The position numbers and the translations under genes are program-made. From contig NC_019702.1 of assembly GCF_000317085.1 (NCBI RefSeq), forward strand, positions 402,394 through 466,393: 64,000 bases of DNA, read 5' to 3'. Below the pieces are notes generated by a model that had not been told where the DNA came from, did no database searches, and saw only the letters and a program-made list of their open reading frames with translations. Shown in pieces: positions 9,801-18,154 of this stretch (the stretch's first letter is position 1; every line of letters begins with the position of its first letter). The DNA is from Synechococcus sp. PCC 7502. Lineage in GTDB: Bacteria > Cyanobacteriota > Cyanobacteriia > Pseudanabaenales > Pseudanabaenaceae.

Positions 9801-10096
9801 CTCCTGAATATCGTCAAGTTAATACGGAGGCATTGATTGAATTAGCAGCAATCGCCACCCAAAATCCCGACCTACAAATAGATGACTATATCGTATTGGA
9901 TGTGTTAATTGGTCACGCTGTGCGCTTGGCTTGGTTAGATCAAAACTGTAATGAATGTCAAAACTATGATCTGCACAAAGGATTAGCTTGGCGATCGTTT
10001 TATGAAACCTCACCTAGTGTATGTGCCACCTACATTGCTAAGGCTCTAAGATTCCTGATGGAACTAGCTCCTAAAATGGTTACAGTTAACTCTTAA
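6833..10096 (+). CDS. Glycoside hydrolase 15 / phosphorylase kinase alpha-like protein
   Basis: A very large cytosolic protein of 1,087 residues from the ATG at 6833; an upstream TTG at 6764 would add 23 residues that do not look conserved. The N-terminal half is a GH15 (alpha/alpha)6-barrel: [53 protein letters not shown] and [31 protein letters not shown] match the catalytic-type blocks. The later sequence resembles phosphorylase b kinase alpha/beta regulatory subunits. A Q/D-rich linker (about residues 903-922) precedes the C-terminal domain. Such proteins are widespread in cyanobacteria and are annotated as GH15, but whether they hydrolyse glucans or regulate is unproven. It stands alone, flanked by divergent csgG-like DNA. 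Confidence 0.85.
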   Translation: [1087 protein letters not shown]

Positions 10097-10234
10097 ATCT
10101 AAACACAGTTATTCAGCTATTGCTCTTGCCCCTATCCCAATTCCCAACTCATAATCAGGATGATAATTAAAAACATCTTTGTGCAGTATTTGGCGTATGG
10201 TCTGCAATTTTATAACTTTGACGTTTGCTTATAA

Positions 10235-10681
10235 CTACTGTGGCTTAGGCGAATTACTTATATTTTGACAACCGATCGCATAACCAGAATAATAAGTCTG
10301 ATCCCGCTTACCAAAAAGCTGGTACCGATTATCCCTAACTTGTTCGTAGGTGCGATCACCCAACCATTTAACTCCGGGGATCAACCGATATGCTGTTACA
10401 AAAGCATTACCTAGGGGTAATAATCTCCCGATTTCTTCTGCTGCCGCACTTCCCTGCCATTGGGTTTGGGGTGGATTGGGATCAATTAAAATCATGCCCA
10501 TGTTATAGTCGACTGCTGTAATTCCTAACTGCTCTAAAGTTACCTGATTCTGCATCGGCGCATATTCAAACTGGAAACCTTGATCAATTTTTTCGAGAAC
10601 TTTGACTAAATTCACACAGAGATTACAGTTACCGTCATAAATTACTTGCTTTTTAACTTGTTTGTTCTGGTTTGCGTTCAT
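10235..10681 (-). CDS. DCC-family thiol-disulfide oxidoreductase (DUF393)
   Basis: This 148-residue protein starts with the family signature IYDGNCNLCVNLVKVLEKID (CxxC at residues 19-22 region), followed by PMQNQVTLEQLGI and a central MGMILIDPNPP strand, then the AYRLIPGVKWLGDRTYEQVRDNRYQLFGKRD tail typical of DUF393. The DxxCxxC motif gives a probable thiol-redox activity. Its first 29 bases overlap the 3' end of queF, so the two are translationally coupled. The physiological substrate is unknown. Confidence 0.88.
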   Translation of the reverse strand: MNANQNKQVKKQVIYDGNCNLCVNLVKVLEKIDQGFQFEYAPMQNQVTLEQLGITAVDYNMGMILIDPNPPQTQWQGSAAAEEIGRLLPLGNAFVTAYRLIPGVKWLGDRTYEQVRDNRYQLFGKRDQTYYSGYAIGCQNISNSPKPQ

Positions 10682-11057
10682 AGCGAATTTCTACCACTGT
10701 ATGCACATTTCCCCGTGGGCTAAAGTCTCCCTTAATATGTACCCGAATTGGATCACTAGCTTTGACAAAATCATCGAGGATTTGATTTACTACCGCTTCA
10801 TGGGCGATAGTGCGATCGCGATAGCTATTGATATAGAGCTTGATCGCTTTAAGTTCAACCAGTAATTGATTAGGCACATAACTTAAGTAAATGGTGGCAA
10901 AGTCAGGATAGCCAGAAAATGGGCATTTGCAGGTAAATTCGGGCAAGGTAATATGCACATCATACTCTCGGTCGGGACGGGGATTGGGAAATGTAGTTAG
11001 GCTATTTAAGGAGATCGCCCGTTCTCCATACATTTCGATTTCAATAGCTGAGGTCAT
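10653..11057 (-). CDS. queF: NADPH-dependent 7-cyano-7-deazaguanine reductase QueF
   Basis: A 134-residue single-domain (YkvM-type) QueF reducing preQ0 to preQ1 for queuosine synthesis. Visible features are the nucleophile region FTCKCPFSGYPDFATIYLSYVPN, with the catalytic Cys and the downstream Asp, and the substrate-binding ELKAIKLYINSYRD motif, plus FSPRGNVHTVVEIRYER at the C-terminus. Length is as expected for the unimodular subfamily. It is the first gene of a two-gene unit with the DCC protein. Confidence 0.95.
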   Translation of the reverse strand: MTSAIEIEMYGERAISLNSLTTFPNPRPDREYDVHITLPEFTCKCPFSGYPDFATIYLSYVPNQLLVELKAIKLYINSYRDRTIAHEAVVNQILDDFVKASDPIRVHIKGDFSPRGNVHTVVEIRYERKPEQTS

Positions 11058-11236
11058 AGGTAGATTTGTTAGATTTATTAATAGATCGATATTTAATATT
11101 TATTTACATTTTAGCGATAAGTACCAACCTTAAAGGATTTTTAAGAGAGACGAAAAAAAGGAGATAGATAAATTTCTACCCCCACTATTCGCATTAAAAA
11201 TCTATGACTTTTTGATGAATAAACTAGCTGAATAAA

Positions 11237-12088
11237 TTAGCTAACCTTGCCGTAGAAAATACCACGGATAATTACTTCCTTAGGTTCAATCGCACCTAAA
11301 TCGGTACCAGAGTTCTGCTCAGTTTCAAAGGTTCCGGCAATTTCCCCAGTGATACTATCAATCTTAGAAATTTGCAAAGACAATTTACCCTTACTAGTAG
11401 AGTCATCTTTAGTACTCTTCTCAAACTGATCACGCTTGGCAGGTAAAGCCTCCGCCGCATCATAGCCAATTGCTAAGCCACGACCCTTGGGATCGATAAA
11501 GTTGGCACCACGATAGGTAGGAATATCAGTTTCACCCTCAAAGTCTGTAGAGGTAGTGATCCCGCCTAATCCGGGTTGAGTTGTAGCAGTATAGCCCTTG
11601 ATGCTAAATAGAATTGCTACTCTTTCCCCACCGGGCATTTGTACAGTAATTGGTTGGTAATCTAGTCCTTCTTTTTCTTCTAGCTTGAGGCTGCCATCGG
11701 GTAGAGCCGTAACTAATGCTTTAACATAGTCGATACTAGAAGTAGCACGAGTAACCAATTTACTGGCGACAAATTCTGGTTTTTTGCGTTTGTTGGCACT
11801 TTCTTCTTTCACAAAGAAACTGGTTGGTTGCAGGCACATTTCTGTAATTTGGACAGTCTTCCCAGTGTCAATGGGGATAATACCACGACCACGGGATGAC
11901 CCCAATACATCGGGACATTGGTTAGCTAATCCAGTACCTCTAATTTGATCGTAGGTCATAGTTCGATCTACAGCAGCGATTGCTCGATCAGAGAAAGGTA
12001 CCAATGTAAAAACCAAGCTGACACAGACAGCTAAAATAGATTTAATAGTTGATTTGATTAAAGTACGATTTAAAGTGCGATAGCCCAT
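11237..12088 (-). CDS. psbO: Photosystem II manganese-stabilizing protein PsbO
   Basis: A 283-residue precursor of the 33-kDa extrinsic PSII subunit that stabilises the Mn4CaO5 cluster on the lumenal side. A signal peptide (hydrophobic residues 12-31) ends near AIA before the mature start AVDRTMTYDQIRGTGLANQCP. The two conserved cysteines forming the structural disulfide are in NQCPDVLG and TEMCLQPTSFF. The central MPGGERVAILFSIKGYTATTQPGLGGITTSTDFEGETDIPTYRGANFIDPKGRG block and the C-terminal VIIRGIFYGKVS are diagnostic. It is monocistronic with its own promoter, divergent from a small unknown gene. Confidence 0.98.
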   Translation of the reverse strand: MGYRTLNRTLIKSTIKSILAVCVSLVFTLVPFSDRAIAAVDRTMTYDQIRGTGLANQCPDVLGSSRGRGIIPIDTGKTVQITEMCLQPTSFFVKEESANKRKKPEFVASKLVTRATSSIDYVKALVTALPDGSLKLEEKEGLDYQPITVQMPGGERVAILFSIKGYTATTQPGLGGITTSTDFEGETDIPTYRGANFIDPKGRGLAIGYDAAEALPAKRDQFEKSTKDDSTSKGKLSLQISKIDSITGEIAGTFETEQNSGTDLGAIEPKEVIIRGIFYGKVS

Positions 12089-12145
12089 AATTAACCTTTT
12101 AACTCATGATTTAACTAATTTATTTGAAACACCAGAGAATCTTGC

Positions 12146-12174
12146 TATAGACTAAGCTTAGTATCCTCAATCAA
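12146..12174 (-). promoter_or_regulatory. Candidate psbO promoter
   Basis: On the minus strand TTGATT (12174-12169) and TCTATA (12151-12146) are separated by 17 bases, a good sigma-70-type layout about 58 bases before the psbO ATG. This is by inspection only. Confidence 0.5.
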
Positions 12175-12226
12175 TAGTGATAGTAAAATTCCAATCATCA
12201 TATTAACTTGCAGGAGGGTATTTCTT

Positions 12227-12565
12227 TTGGAGCAAATTGATCAAAGTGTTTCTTTAAGTTTAGACAATATAGAAGCATTATCTACACAAATAAAATTGTT
12301 AGCTTTACAGTCTCAGCATGATCCCTTAGAACTTCTACGGATTCTGAGAATTTTGGAGCAACTACACCTAGAGATTTGTAACGATATATTTCAGCCCGCC
12401 TTACCCACAAGTCGTCATGCCCTATTTGATTTTCTAAGAGACCTAGAATCTAATGGAGGTTGGCCCCACATCTATCGGCGTAACCTTGCCCAGGTATTTG
12501 ATCGCCTTGAATTTTTGTTATCTGATCAGGTGATCCACAATGCAGATAATGATCTTAGTAGATGA
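12227..12565 (+). CDS. Small conserved-looking protein of unknown function
   Basis: A 112-residue protein, predicted almost fully alpha-helical, with no membrane segment or recognised domain. The start is TTG, supported by the strong ribosome binding site GGAGGG at 12213-12218, 8 bases upstream; no ATG lies nearby in frame. Leucine- and charged-residue periodicity around LELLRILRILEQLHLEICNDIFQPALP and the segment NGGWPHIYRRNLAQVFDRLEFLL suggest a compact helical protein. It is divergent from psbO, and IS copy A lies 115 bases downstream. I do not recognise the family. Confidence 0.7.
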   Translation: MEQIDQSVSLSLDNIEALSTQIKLLALQSQHDPLELLRILRILEQLHLEICNDIFQPALPTSRHALFDFLRDLESNGGWPHIYRRNLAQVFDRLEFLLSDQVIHNADNDLSR

Positions 12566-12676
12566 TGATCCCCTAACAATAAAGAAATTTATTGCGAATA
12601 TAAAAAAATCATTAAGCGATCCCCAGTTGCGTACCTTTTCAGGCACAATAAAAATCAATAAATCGAGACCAGCTTA

Positions 12677-12680
12677 TATA
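12677..12680. repeat. Left TATA target duplication of IS copy A
   Basis: TATA at 12677-12680 is repeated at 13588-13591, directly flanking the GAGCC...GGCTC ends. Because the element ends could also be read as TAGAGCC, a 2-bp TA duplication is an alternative reading. Confidence 0.7.
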
Positions 12681-13587
12681 GAGCCTGTTTCATATCTCAT
12701 GAGTAGCAATTGTTTTTAGCATCAAGCGAATAAAGCAAAGATTGAGTTTAGCTGTAGCATTAACGAGAGTTCTCTCAAAGTTCTTAACTAAGATTTTGCA
12801 TCTTTCAACCCAAGCATTTGACCTTTCAATTACCCACCTTGTCAGCACAACTACAAACCCAGACAGACCTTTTTCTGCCTTCTGTTGCTTTGATACCTTA
12901 GGAGAAATTTCAAACCTAATCTTAGTCATAATCTCAGGATAAACCTTCTGTAAATCAGTCGTCAATTTTTCGATATGATAACCACTATCCAGCAATATCG
13001 TAGTTAGCGTAATGTCATCTGGCTTCGATTTGAAGTAATCAATGTTAAACGTTAACATCTCAATCAGTCCTTGGTCATCTGATACATTTGCTCTTGTTAA
13101 ATAGGTAAAGAAAGGAAATCCCCAGAGTGTCAACGGCTAAATGTCTTTTGATCCCGTTAGTTGCTTTGTAGGAGCAGAAGCCCTTGGATTCTATACTTGC
13201 ATTACAAGTATTTTTCACTGCTTGTGAGTCAATGATGATTAAAGTTGTCCATTTTGATTTTTTTTGACTGTTCACGGGCTGTTGCATGTAAAGCTTCCAT
13301 AATCGCAGTAAATGTACCTGTATCTTTCCACTCCTTGTAGTATCGATACACTGTAGAGAATGGTGGTAAGTCTCGGGGCATATCTCGCCAATTACAACCG
13401 TTTTTGAGTTGGTAGAGTATGCCGTCTAAAATTTGTCTTTTTGTCCAAGTTGGCGGTCTAGTTTGCTTTTTCTTTGGGAGCAATGGTTCTATAATTTCCC
13501 ATTCTTTATCTGTTAGGCTACTTGAGTATGGATTTAGCATTTTCTAAGCATCATAAATCTTGCTCATAATAAATATGAAACAGGCTC
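12681..13587 (-). mobile_element. IS5-family insertion sequence, copy A
   Basis: A 907-bp element with transposase reading leftwards. Ends are near-perfect inverted repeats (GAGCCTGTTTCATATCT at one end, one mismatch at the other). It is nearly identical to copy B at 24933-25822 but in the opposite orientation and 17 bp longer. It sits in intergenic DNA and disrupts no recognisable gene. The A8 run near 13254-13261 and a G4 run near 13127 separate the transposase into three frames. Confidence 0.92.
12690..13540 (-). pseudogene. IS5-family transposase, copy A (three frames)
   Basis: Three overlapping frames encode one DDE transposase. The first (13540-13229) has the N-terminal DUF4096-like domain, LTDKEWEIIEPLLP and NGCNWRDMPRDLPPFSTVYRYYKEW. 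The second (from about 13287) has IIIDSQAVK with the first Asp, entered by omitting one A of an A8 run. The third (13133-12690) has LLDSGYH and RWVIERSNAWVERCK with the second Asp and the Glu, entered by omitting one G of CTGGGGATT. The A8 site is a plausible programmed slippage site as in other two-frame IS5 elements; the G4 site is more likely a real inactivating insertion. Confidence 0.8.
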
Positions 13588-13788
13588 TATAAAGGTCTTG
13601 AAGGTTCAATAACCCTTTAGTAACTAATTTACTTTTTATCGTTCACAGCGATGTTTGGCAACCCAAGCATCTTTTTTTTATTTATTTTTATGAATAGTTA
13701 ATTTAGGAGATATTAATTTTGGGGGCAGTATATTACTGAATACGCTGTATGAAATCTTAAGAATGTGGCTTGTAATTTAGTGATACCT

Positions 13789-14361
13789 ATGGATATTCAA
13801 AGCATCATTCAAGGCTATGCTCAAGGGCATTTTTTGATGTCTGAGGGAGATAACCAACCCGTGGAATGGTATTACAGTAGTAAGCGCACTTTAATTCCCC
13901 TAGATCAAAGATTTACCTATCCCCGATCGCTCCAAAGAAGCCTGAATCAAAATCGGTTTGAGGTCAAAATTAACAAAGCTTTTAATGAAGTTGTGGCAGG
14001 ATGTGCAGATCGGGATACAACTTGGATTTCTAATGAACTCAGGCAAATTTATGCGGCTCTTAATCAAGCAGGATGGGCGTATAGTTTTGAAACCTGGTAT
14101 GAAGGTAAGTTGGCAGGGGGCATTTTAGGGATCAGCATTAATGGCGCATTTATTGGGGAGTCTATGTTTTATCGAGTGCCAGATAGCTCCAAAGTGGCAA
14201 TGGTAAAGTTAGTCGAACATTTGCGACCGCGGGGTTTTGTTCTATTTGATGCCCAGATGATGAATCCACACTTAGCAAGATTTGGTGCCTTGGAAATTAG
14301 CGATCGAGACTACAAAAAGCTCTTAAAAACTGCCCTAGAAAAATCATGCTCTTTTATTTAG
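13789..14361 (+). CDS. aat: Leucyl/phenylalanyl-tRNA-protein transferase
   Basis: This enzyme adds Leu or Phe from aminoacyl-tRNA to N-terminal Arg/Lys of proteins, marking them for ClpS/ClpAP degradation (N-end rule). The family blocks are IIQGYAQGHFLMSEG, VEWYYSSKRTLIPLDQRF, NEVVAGCADRDTTWIS, GWAYSFETWYEGKLAGGILGISINGAFIGESMFYRVPDSSKVAMVKLVEHLRPRGFVLFDAQMMNPHLARFGA. Cyanobacterial homologues start close to MDIQSII, so I prefer the ATG at 13789; a GTG at 13765 would add eight residues. It has no operon partner: IS copy A precedes it, hrcA follows after 163 bases. Confidence 0.93.
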   Translation: MDIQSIIQGYAQGHFLMSEGDNQPVEWYYSSKRTLIPLDQRFTYPRSLQRSLNQNRFEVKINKAFNEVVAGCADRDTTWISNELRQIYAALNQAGWAYSFETWYEGKLAGGILGISINGAFIGESMFYRVPDSSKVAMVKLVEHLRPRGFVLFDAQMMNPHLARFGALEISDRDYKKLLKTALEKSCSFI

Positions 14362-14524
14362 GCTTCAATTAAGTTTGAAATTTAGGTATTAAAGTGTTAA
14401 AAGTATTAAAAATTTGGACTAAATATTTATAAGTTCTGGAGTTCAATCAAATCACTTTATAAAAAGAGTTAAAAGGGCTGAGTTATAAAATTATTTAAAT
14501 AGTTCTTCAAATTGAAAATCAACT

Positions 14525-15595
14525 ATGACCAACCTTAACCCCAGACAGCAAAAGGTGTTGTGGGCAACTGTAAATCACTACATTGCCACGGCGGAACCTG
14601 TTGGGTCAAAGGTGATAGCTGAAGGTTACAAATTTAATATTAGTCCAGCCACCATTCGCAATATTATGGGCGTACTGGAAAAGTCGGGATTACTATATCA
14701 GCCCCATACTTCTGCAGGGAGAGTGCCATCGGACTCAGGCTATCGAGTATATGTCGATCATTTAATTCACTTAGATAAAGCCGCACATACGATTCCAATC
14801 TTGGAGCAAAAACTAGAACAAAAATTTGATGCGATCGCCTACCAAAATTTAGAACATCTTCTCCGCAGCACCGCCCAAATCTTAGCTACCTTTAGTGGTT
14901 GCATTGCCATGATTACTAGTCCTAATCTGCAAACTGCCCGCATTCGCCATGTGCAATTGTTAATGGTCGACCATCAAACTTTAATCCTAATTTTAGTCAC
15001 TGATACCTATAACACCACATCGGTAACGGTGAAACTACCCCCAGATATGGAGGTAAGTAGCCTAGAGTCGGAAATCCAAATTTTAACTAATTTTCTTAAT
15101 ACCCATCTGCGAGATCAGTTAATTACAGATTTAACTAAGCTGCGATGGCAGGAACTAGATCAAGAATTTCAGCAGTATGCTCAGGTCTTAACCACTTCTC
15201 TAAAAGAACTTGCTGCCATTTGCAATCCACCCGAAATTAATCAAATATTCATTAGTGGACTAACTGAACTATTACGCCAACCAGAATTTAGTCAATTGAA
15301 CCAAGTACAAGCAATTATTCAACTGTTAGAAGTGGATCAAGCATCTTTATTTCCTCTAATTTTTAATAATGCTTCTAATAACCCTGCTAACGCCTTAACT
15401 ATTAGAATTGGGAATGAAATTTCCCTAGAGCCAATTCAAAACTGCACCCTAATTTCAAGTACCTATAGCTATGATGATGTGCCTGTGGGTAGTGTGGGGG
15501 TTTTAGGTCCAACTCGGATGGATTACGAACGGGCGATCGCTTCGGTGCAAGTAATAGCACATAATTTGTCTGAAGCAATGAATCAAAGGCTATAA
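14525..15595 (+). CDS. hrcA: Heat-inducible transcription repressor HrcA
   Basis: A 356-residue repressor of groESL and related heat-shock operons, which acts at CIRCE operators and is itself kept active by GroEL. The N-terminal winged helix is clear: LNPRQQKVLWATVNHYIATAEPVGSKVIAEGYKFNISPATIRNIMGVLEKSGLLYQPHTSAGRVPSDSGYRVYVDHLI. The C-terminal GAF-like dimerisation domain ends with SVGVLGPTRMDYERAIASVQVIAHNLSEAM. I do not see the inverted-repeat CIRCE sequence in the 163 bases upstream, so autoregulation through CIRCE is not supported here. Confidence 0.96.
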   Translation: MTNLNPRQQKVLWATVNHYIATAEPVGSKVIAEGYKFNISPATIRNIMGVLEKSGLLYQPHTSAGRVPSDSGYRVYVDHLIHLDKAAHTIPILEQKLEQKFDAIAYQNLEHLLRSTAQILATFSGCIAMITSPNLQTARIRHVQLLMVDHQTLILILVTDTYNTTSVTVKLPPDMEVSSLESEIQILTNFLNTHLRDQLITDLTKLRWQELDQEFQQYAQVLTTSLKELAAICNPPEINQIFISGLTELLRQPEFSQLNQVQAIIQLLEVDQASLFPLIFNNASNNPANALTIRIGNEISLEPIQNCTLISSTYSYDDVPVGSVGVLGPTRMDYERAIASVQVIAHNLSEAMNQRL

Positions 15596-15630
15596 CTAAT
15601 ATAAGCTGAGCATAAATCTGAGGTAAAAAA

Positions 15631-15834
15631 ATGCGACTATTAGGATTGATTGTAACTGTGGGCATAGTTTTATATCTAGTCACATCGTCACTTAATAAGC
15701 AAACTAAGCCAGATGCAGTAAATCAAAATCTTTTAGATAAACCCGCAGAGGTAAGAACTGAAGTTAATAAGGCACTAGATGCTACCGAAAAAGCCAGACA
15801 AGATGCCTTAAAACAAGCCGATCCCAAAAATTAA
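15631..15834 (+). CDS. Small single-pass membrane protein, unknown
   Basis: A 67-residue protein with one N-terminal hydrophobic segment (about residues 3-18, LLGLIVTVGIVLYLVT) and a charged, helical C-terminal half rich in K, D, A and E. It sits 35 bases after hrcA with a GAGGTAAAAA ribosome binding site and 116 bases before glyS on the same strand. The domain layout suggests an anchored cytoplasmic or periplasmic helical tail. The family is not recognised. Confidence 0.65.
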   Translation: MRLLGLIVTVGIVLYLVTSSLNKQTKPDAVNQNLLDKPAEVRTEVNKALDATEKARQDALKQADPKN

Positions 15835-15950
15835 GGCTCCAAAATCAAAAAAGATTTATTGTGATGCAGAGTTCTAAAAGCTCTAAGTTTTAACGTTATA
15901 GGCTGTGGATTAATATAAACTTGAAGGTTAATTTAGTCTAGCAGCAAAAA

Positions 15951-18059
15951 ATGGCAACGTTTTTATTAGAAGTAGGTACAGAAGAGTTACCAGCAAGTTT
16001 TATCACCGATGCCCTGAAGCAATGGCAGCAGAAGATTCCTCTGAGCCTTACGACAAATTATCTAACCGCCACTAAAATTAGCTGCTATGGTACTCCCCGC
16101 CGTTTAGCTGTGGTCATTGAAGGTTTACCTAGACATCAGCCCGATCAAACCCTAGAAATTAAAGGTCCTGCCCTTGGAGCCGCTTATCAAAATGGTGAGC
16201 CGACTAAAGCATTATTGGGTTTTACCCGTTCTAAGGGTATAGAAATTGCTGACTTAGTAGTTAAAGAAACAGAAAAAGGTAGCTTTGTATTTGCTTACCA
16301 AGAAGTACGCGGTAGAGAAACCGATGAAGTATTGACAGAGATAGCTCCCACATGGATCACAGGTTTAGAAGGAAAAAGACTGATGCGCTGGGGTACAGGT
16401 GAGTTAAAATTTCCCCGTCCGATTCGCTGGTTAGTTGCCCTATTAGATCAACGAATTATTAGTCTGAGCCTAGAAAATGTCAAAAGCGATCGCCGTAGTT
16501 GGGGACATCGAGTTATGCATCCCCGCCCTGTAATTATCGATACAGCTAGAGACTATGTGGCTACCCTCAAGGAAGCTTTTGTGGTTGTAGATGGAGTTGA
16601 ACGCAAGCAGAGAATTTGTAGCCAGATTAAAGGGGTATCGGAGTTAATGCGGGCAGAGGCAGAGATTCCCGAAGCACTCCTTGAAGAAGTAACGCAATTA
16701 GTGGAGTATCCCACCGCCGTTGTGGGCGATTTTGATCAAGATTTTTTGGCACTGCCACCTGTGGTAATTAAAACCGAGATGGTGAGTCATCAACGCTATT
16801 TTCCTTTGTATGATCAAAATAATCAGCTTTTACCCAAATTCATTACGATTTCCAATGGTGATCCAGATAAGTCTCGATTAATCGCCGCAGGTAATGGCAG
16901 AGTAATTCGGGCAAGGCTATCCGATGGTAAATTTTTCTATGATAGCGATCGCTCTGTATCCCTAGAAAGCTTTTTACCCCTATTAGAAAAAGTGACATTC
17001 CAAGAGCAGTTAGGATCGGTGTCTGCAAAGGTGGAACGGATTATCCAAATTGCTGCGGCAGTTACTGAAGTGATCCCGAATCTCGAGCTAACTACAACAG
17101 AAACTGACCAAATTAAACGTACAGCCCATCTCTGTAAAGCTGATTTAGTTGCGAGCATGGTTAAGGAATTTCCGGAACTTCAAGGGATTATGGGTAGCTA
17201 CTATGCTCGATCCAGTGGTGAAGATGAAATTGTTGCCACAGGCATTTTAGAACATTACTTACCAAGAGGCTCGGGGGATCAATTACCGCAAACCTTGACG
17301 GGTAAAATTGTAGCAATTAGCGATCGCCTTGATACGTTAGTGGGAATTTTTGGATTGGGATTAATACCCACTGGTTCTTCCGATCCCTTTGCCCTCAGAC
17401 GATCTGCTGCTGCTATTATTCAAATTGCTTGGGATAGTAAGTATGAACTTAATTTGGTAAATTTAATCACATCTGTAATTCAGATTTATCAAGATCGGAT
17501 AACTTTACCAGATCAGAATATTCATAAAAATTTATGCAAGTGGTTTCTCCAACGTACCGAGACTTTACTTAAGGAAATCGGAGTTGACTATGATTTAGTA
17601 AATGCAGTTATTGGTAGTCATGATTCTGCTTCCGCTTTAGAGAATATAGTCTTAATTCGCGATCGCGCCTTATTTTTACAAGCAGCCCGTCAAGATGGCA
17701 GCCTAGGTCAAGTCTATGGAGTCGTAAACCGTGCCAGCCGTCTGGCAGAACAGGGTAATCTAGCCAGTGAAGTTACTGATATTAGCCAAGTTGTTGATCT
17801 TGGTCGTTTAACTCAGCCTGCGGAAATTTCTCTGTATAGGGCGATCGCATCTCTACCACCACATAATCCAGAGCATCCAAACTACAGTCAACTGTTAAGA
17901 GCTTTAATTGAGATTACACCGATCCTGAGCCAATTTTTTGAAGATGTCATGGTTATGGATGAGGATTTACAAGTACGCAGCGATCGCTTAAATATGCTGG
18001 CAGTTATTCGGAATTACAGTCGAATTTTGGCAGATTTTAGTGCAATTAATCCTAGTTAA
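15951..18059 (+). CDS. glyS: Glycyl-tRNA synthetase beta subunit
   Basis: A 702-residue beta subunit of the bacterial alpha2-beta2 GlyRS; the alpha subunit (glyQ) is not in the window. The start MATFLLEVGTEELPASFITDALKQW is diagnostic, followed by SCYGTPRRLAVVIEGL, LRWGTGELKFPRPIRWLVAL, KTEMVSHQRYFPLYD and RLSDGKFFYDSDRS. The HD-type region is KADLVASMVKEFPELQGIMGSYYA. The C-terminal DALR-like anticodon-binding domain ends with MDEDLQVRSDRLNMLAVIRNYSRILADFS. No frameshift is visible. Confidence 0.97.
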   Translation: MATFLLEVGTEELPASFITDALKQWQQKIPLSLTTNYLTATKISCYGTPRRLAVVIEGLPRHQPDQTLEIKGPALGAAYQNGEPTKALLGFTRSKGIEIADLVVKETEKGSFVFAYQEVRGRETDEVLTEIAPTWITGLEGKRLMRWGTGELKFPRPIRWLVALLDQRIISLSLENVKSDRRSWGHRVMHPRPVIIDTARDYVATLKEAFVVVDGVERKQRICSQIKGVSELMRAEAEIPEALLEEVTQLVEYPTAVVGDFDQDFLALPPVVIKTEMVSHQRYFPLYDQNNQLLPKFITISNGDPDKSRLIAAGNGRVIRARLSDGKFFYDSDRSVSLESFLPLLEKVTFQEQLGSVSAKVERIIQIAAAVTEVIPNLELTTTETDQIKRTAHLCKADLVASMVKEFPELQGIMGSYYARSSGEDEIVATGILEHYLPRGSGDQLPQTLTGKIVAISDRLDTLVGIFGLGLIPTGSSDPFALRRSAAAIIQIAWDSKYELNLVNLITSVIQIYQDRITLPDQNIHKNLCKWFLQRTETLLKEIGVDYDLVNAVIGSHDSASALENIVLIRDRALFLQAARQDGSLGQVYGVVNRASRLAEQGNLASEVTDISQVVDLGRLTQPAEISLYRAIASLPPHNPEHPNYSQLLRALIEITPILSQFFEDVMVMDEDLQVRSDRLNMLAVIRNYSRILADFSAINPS

Positions 18060-18154
18060 TTAATGACAAACAACTCATGCTTTATTTATCCGTTAAATAT
18101 AAGTTAAACTGAGTACTCCCTGAAATAAAGTAATAAATCTAGTTAATTCTGCTT

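Noticed and set aside
12566-13788. Gene disrupted by IS copy A
   Set aside because: Joining the flanks at TATA yields no recognisable reading frame, only a short AGACC/GGTCT hairpin.
14362-14524. CIRCE operator in front of hrcA
   Set aside because: No TTAGCACTC-N9-GAGTGCTAA-like inverted repeat was seen in this stretch.
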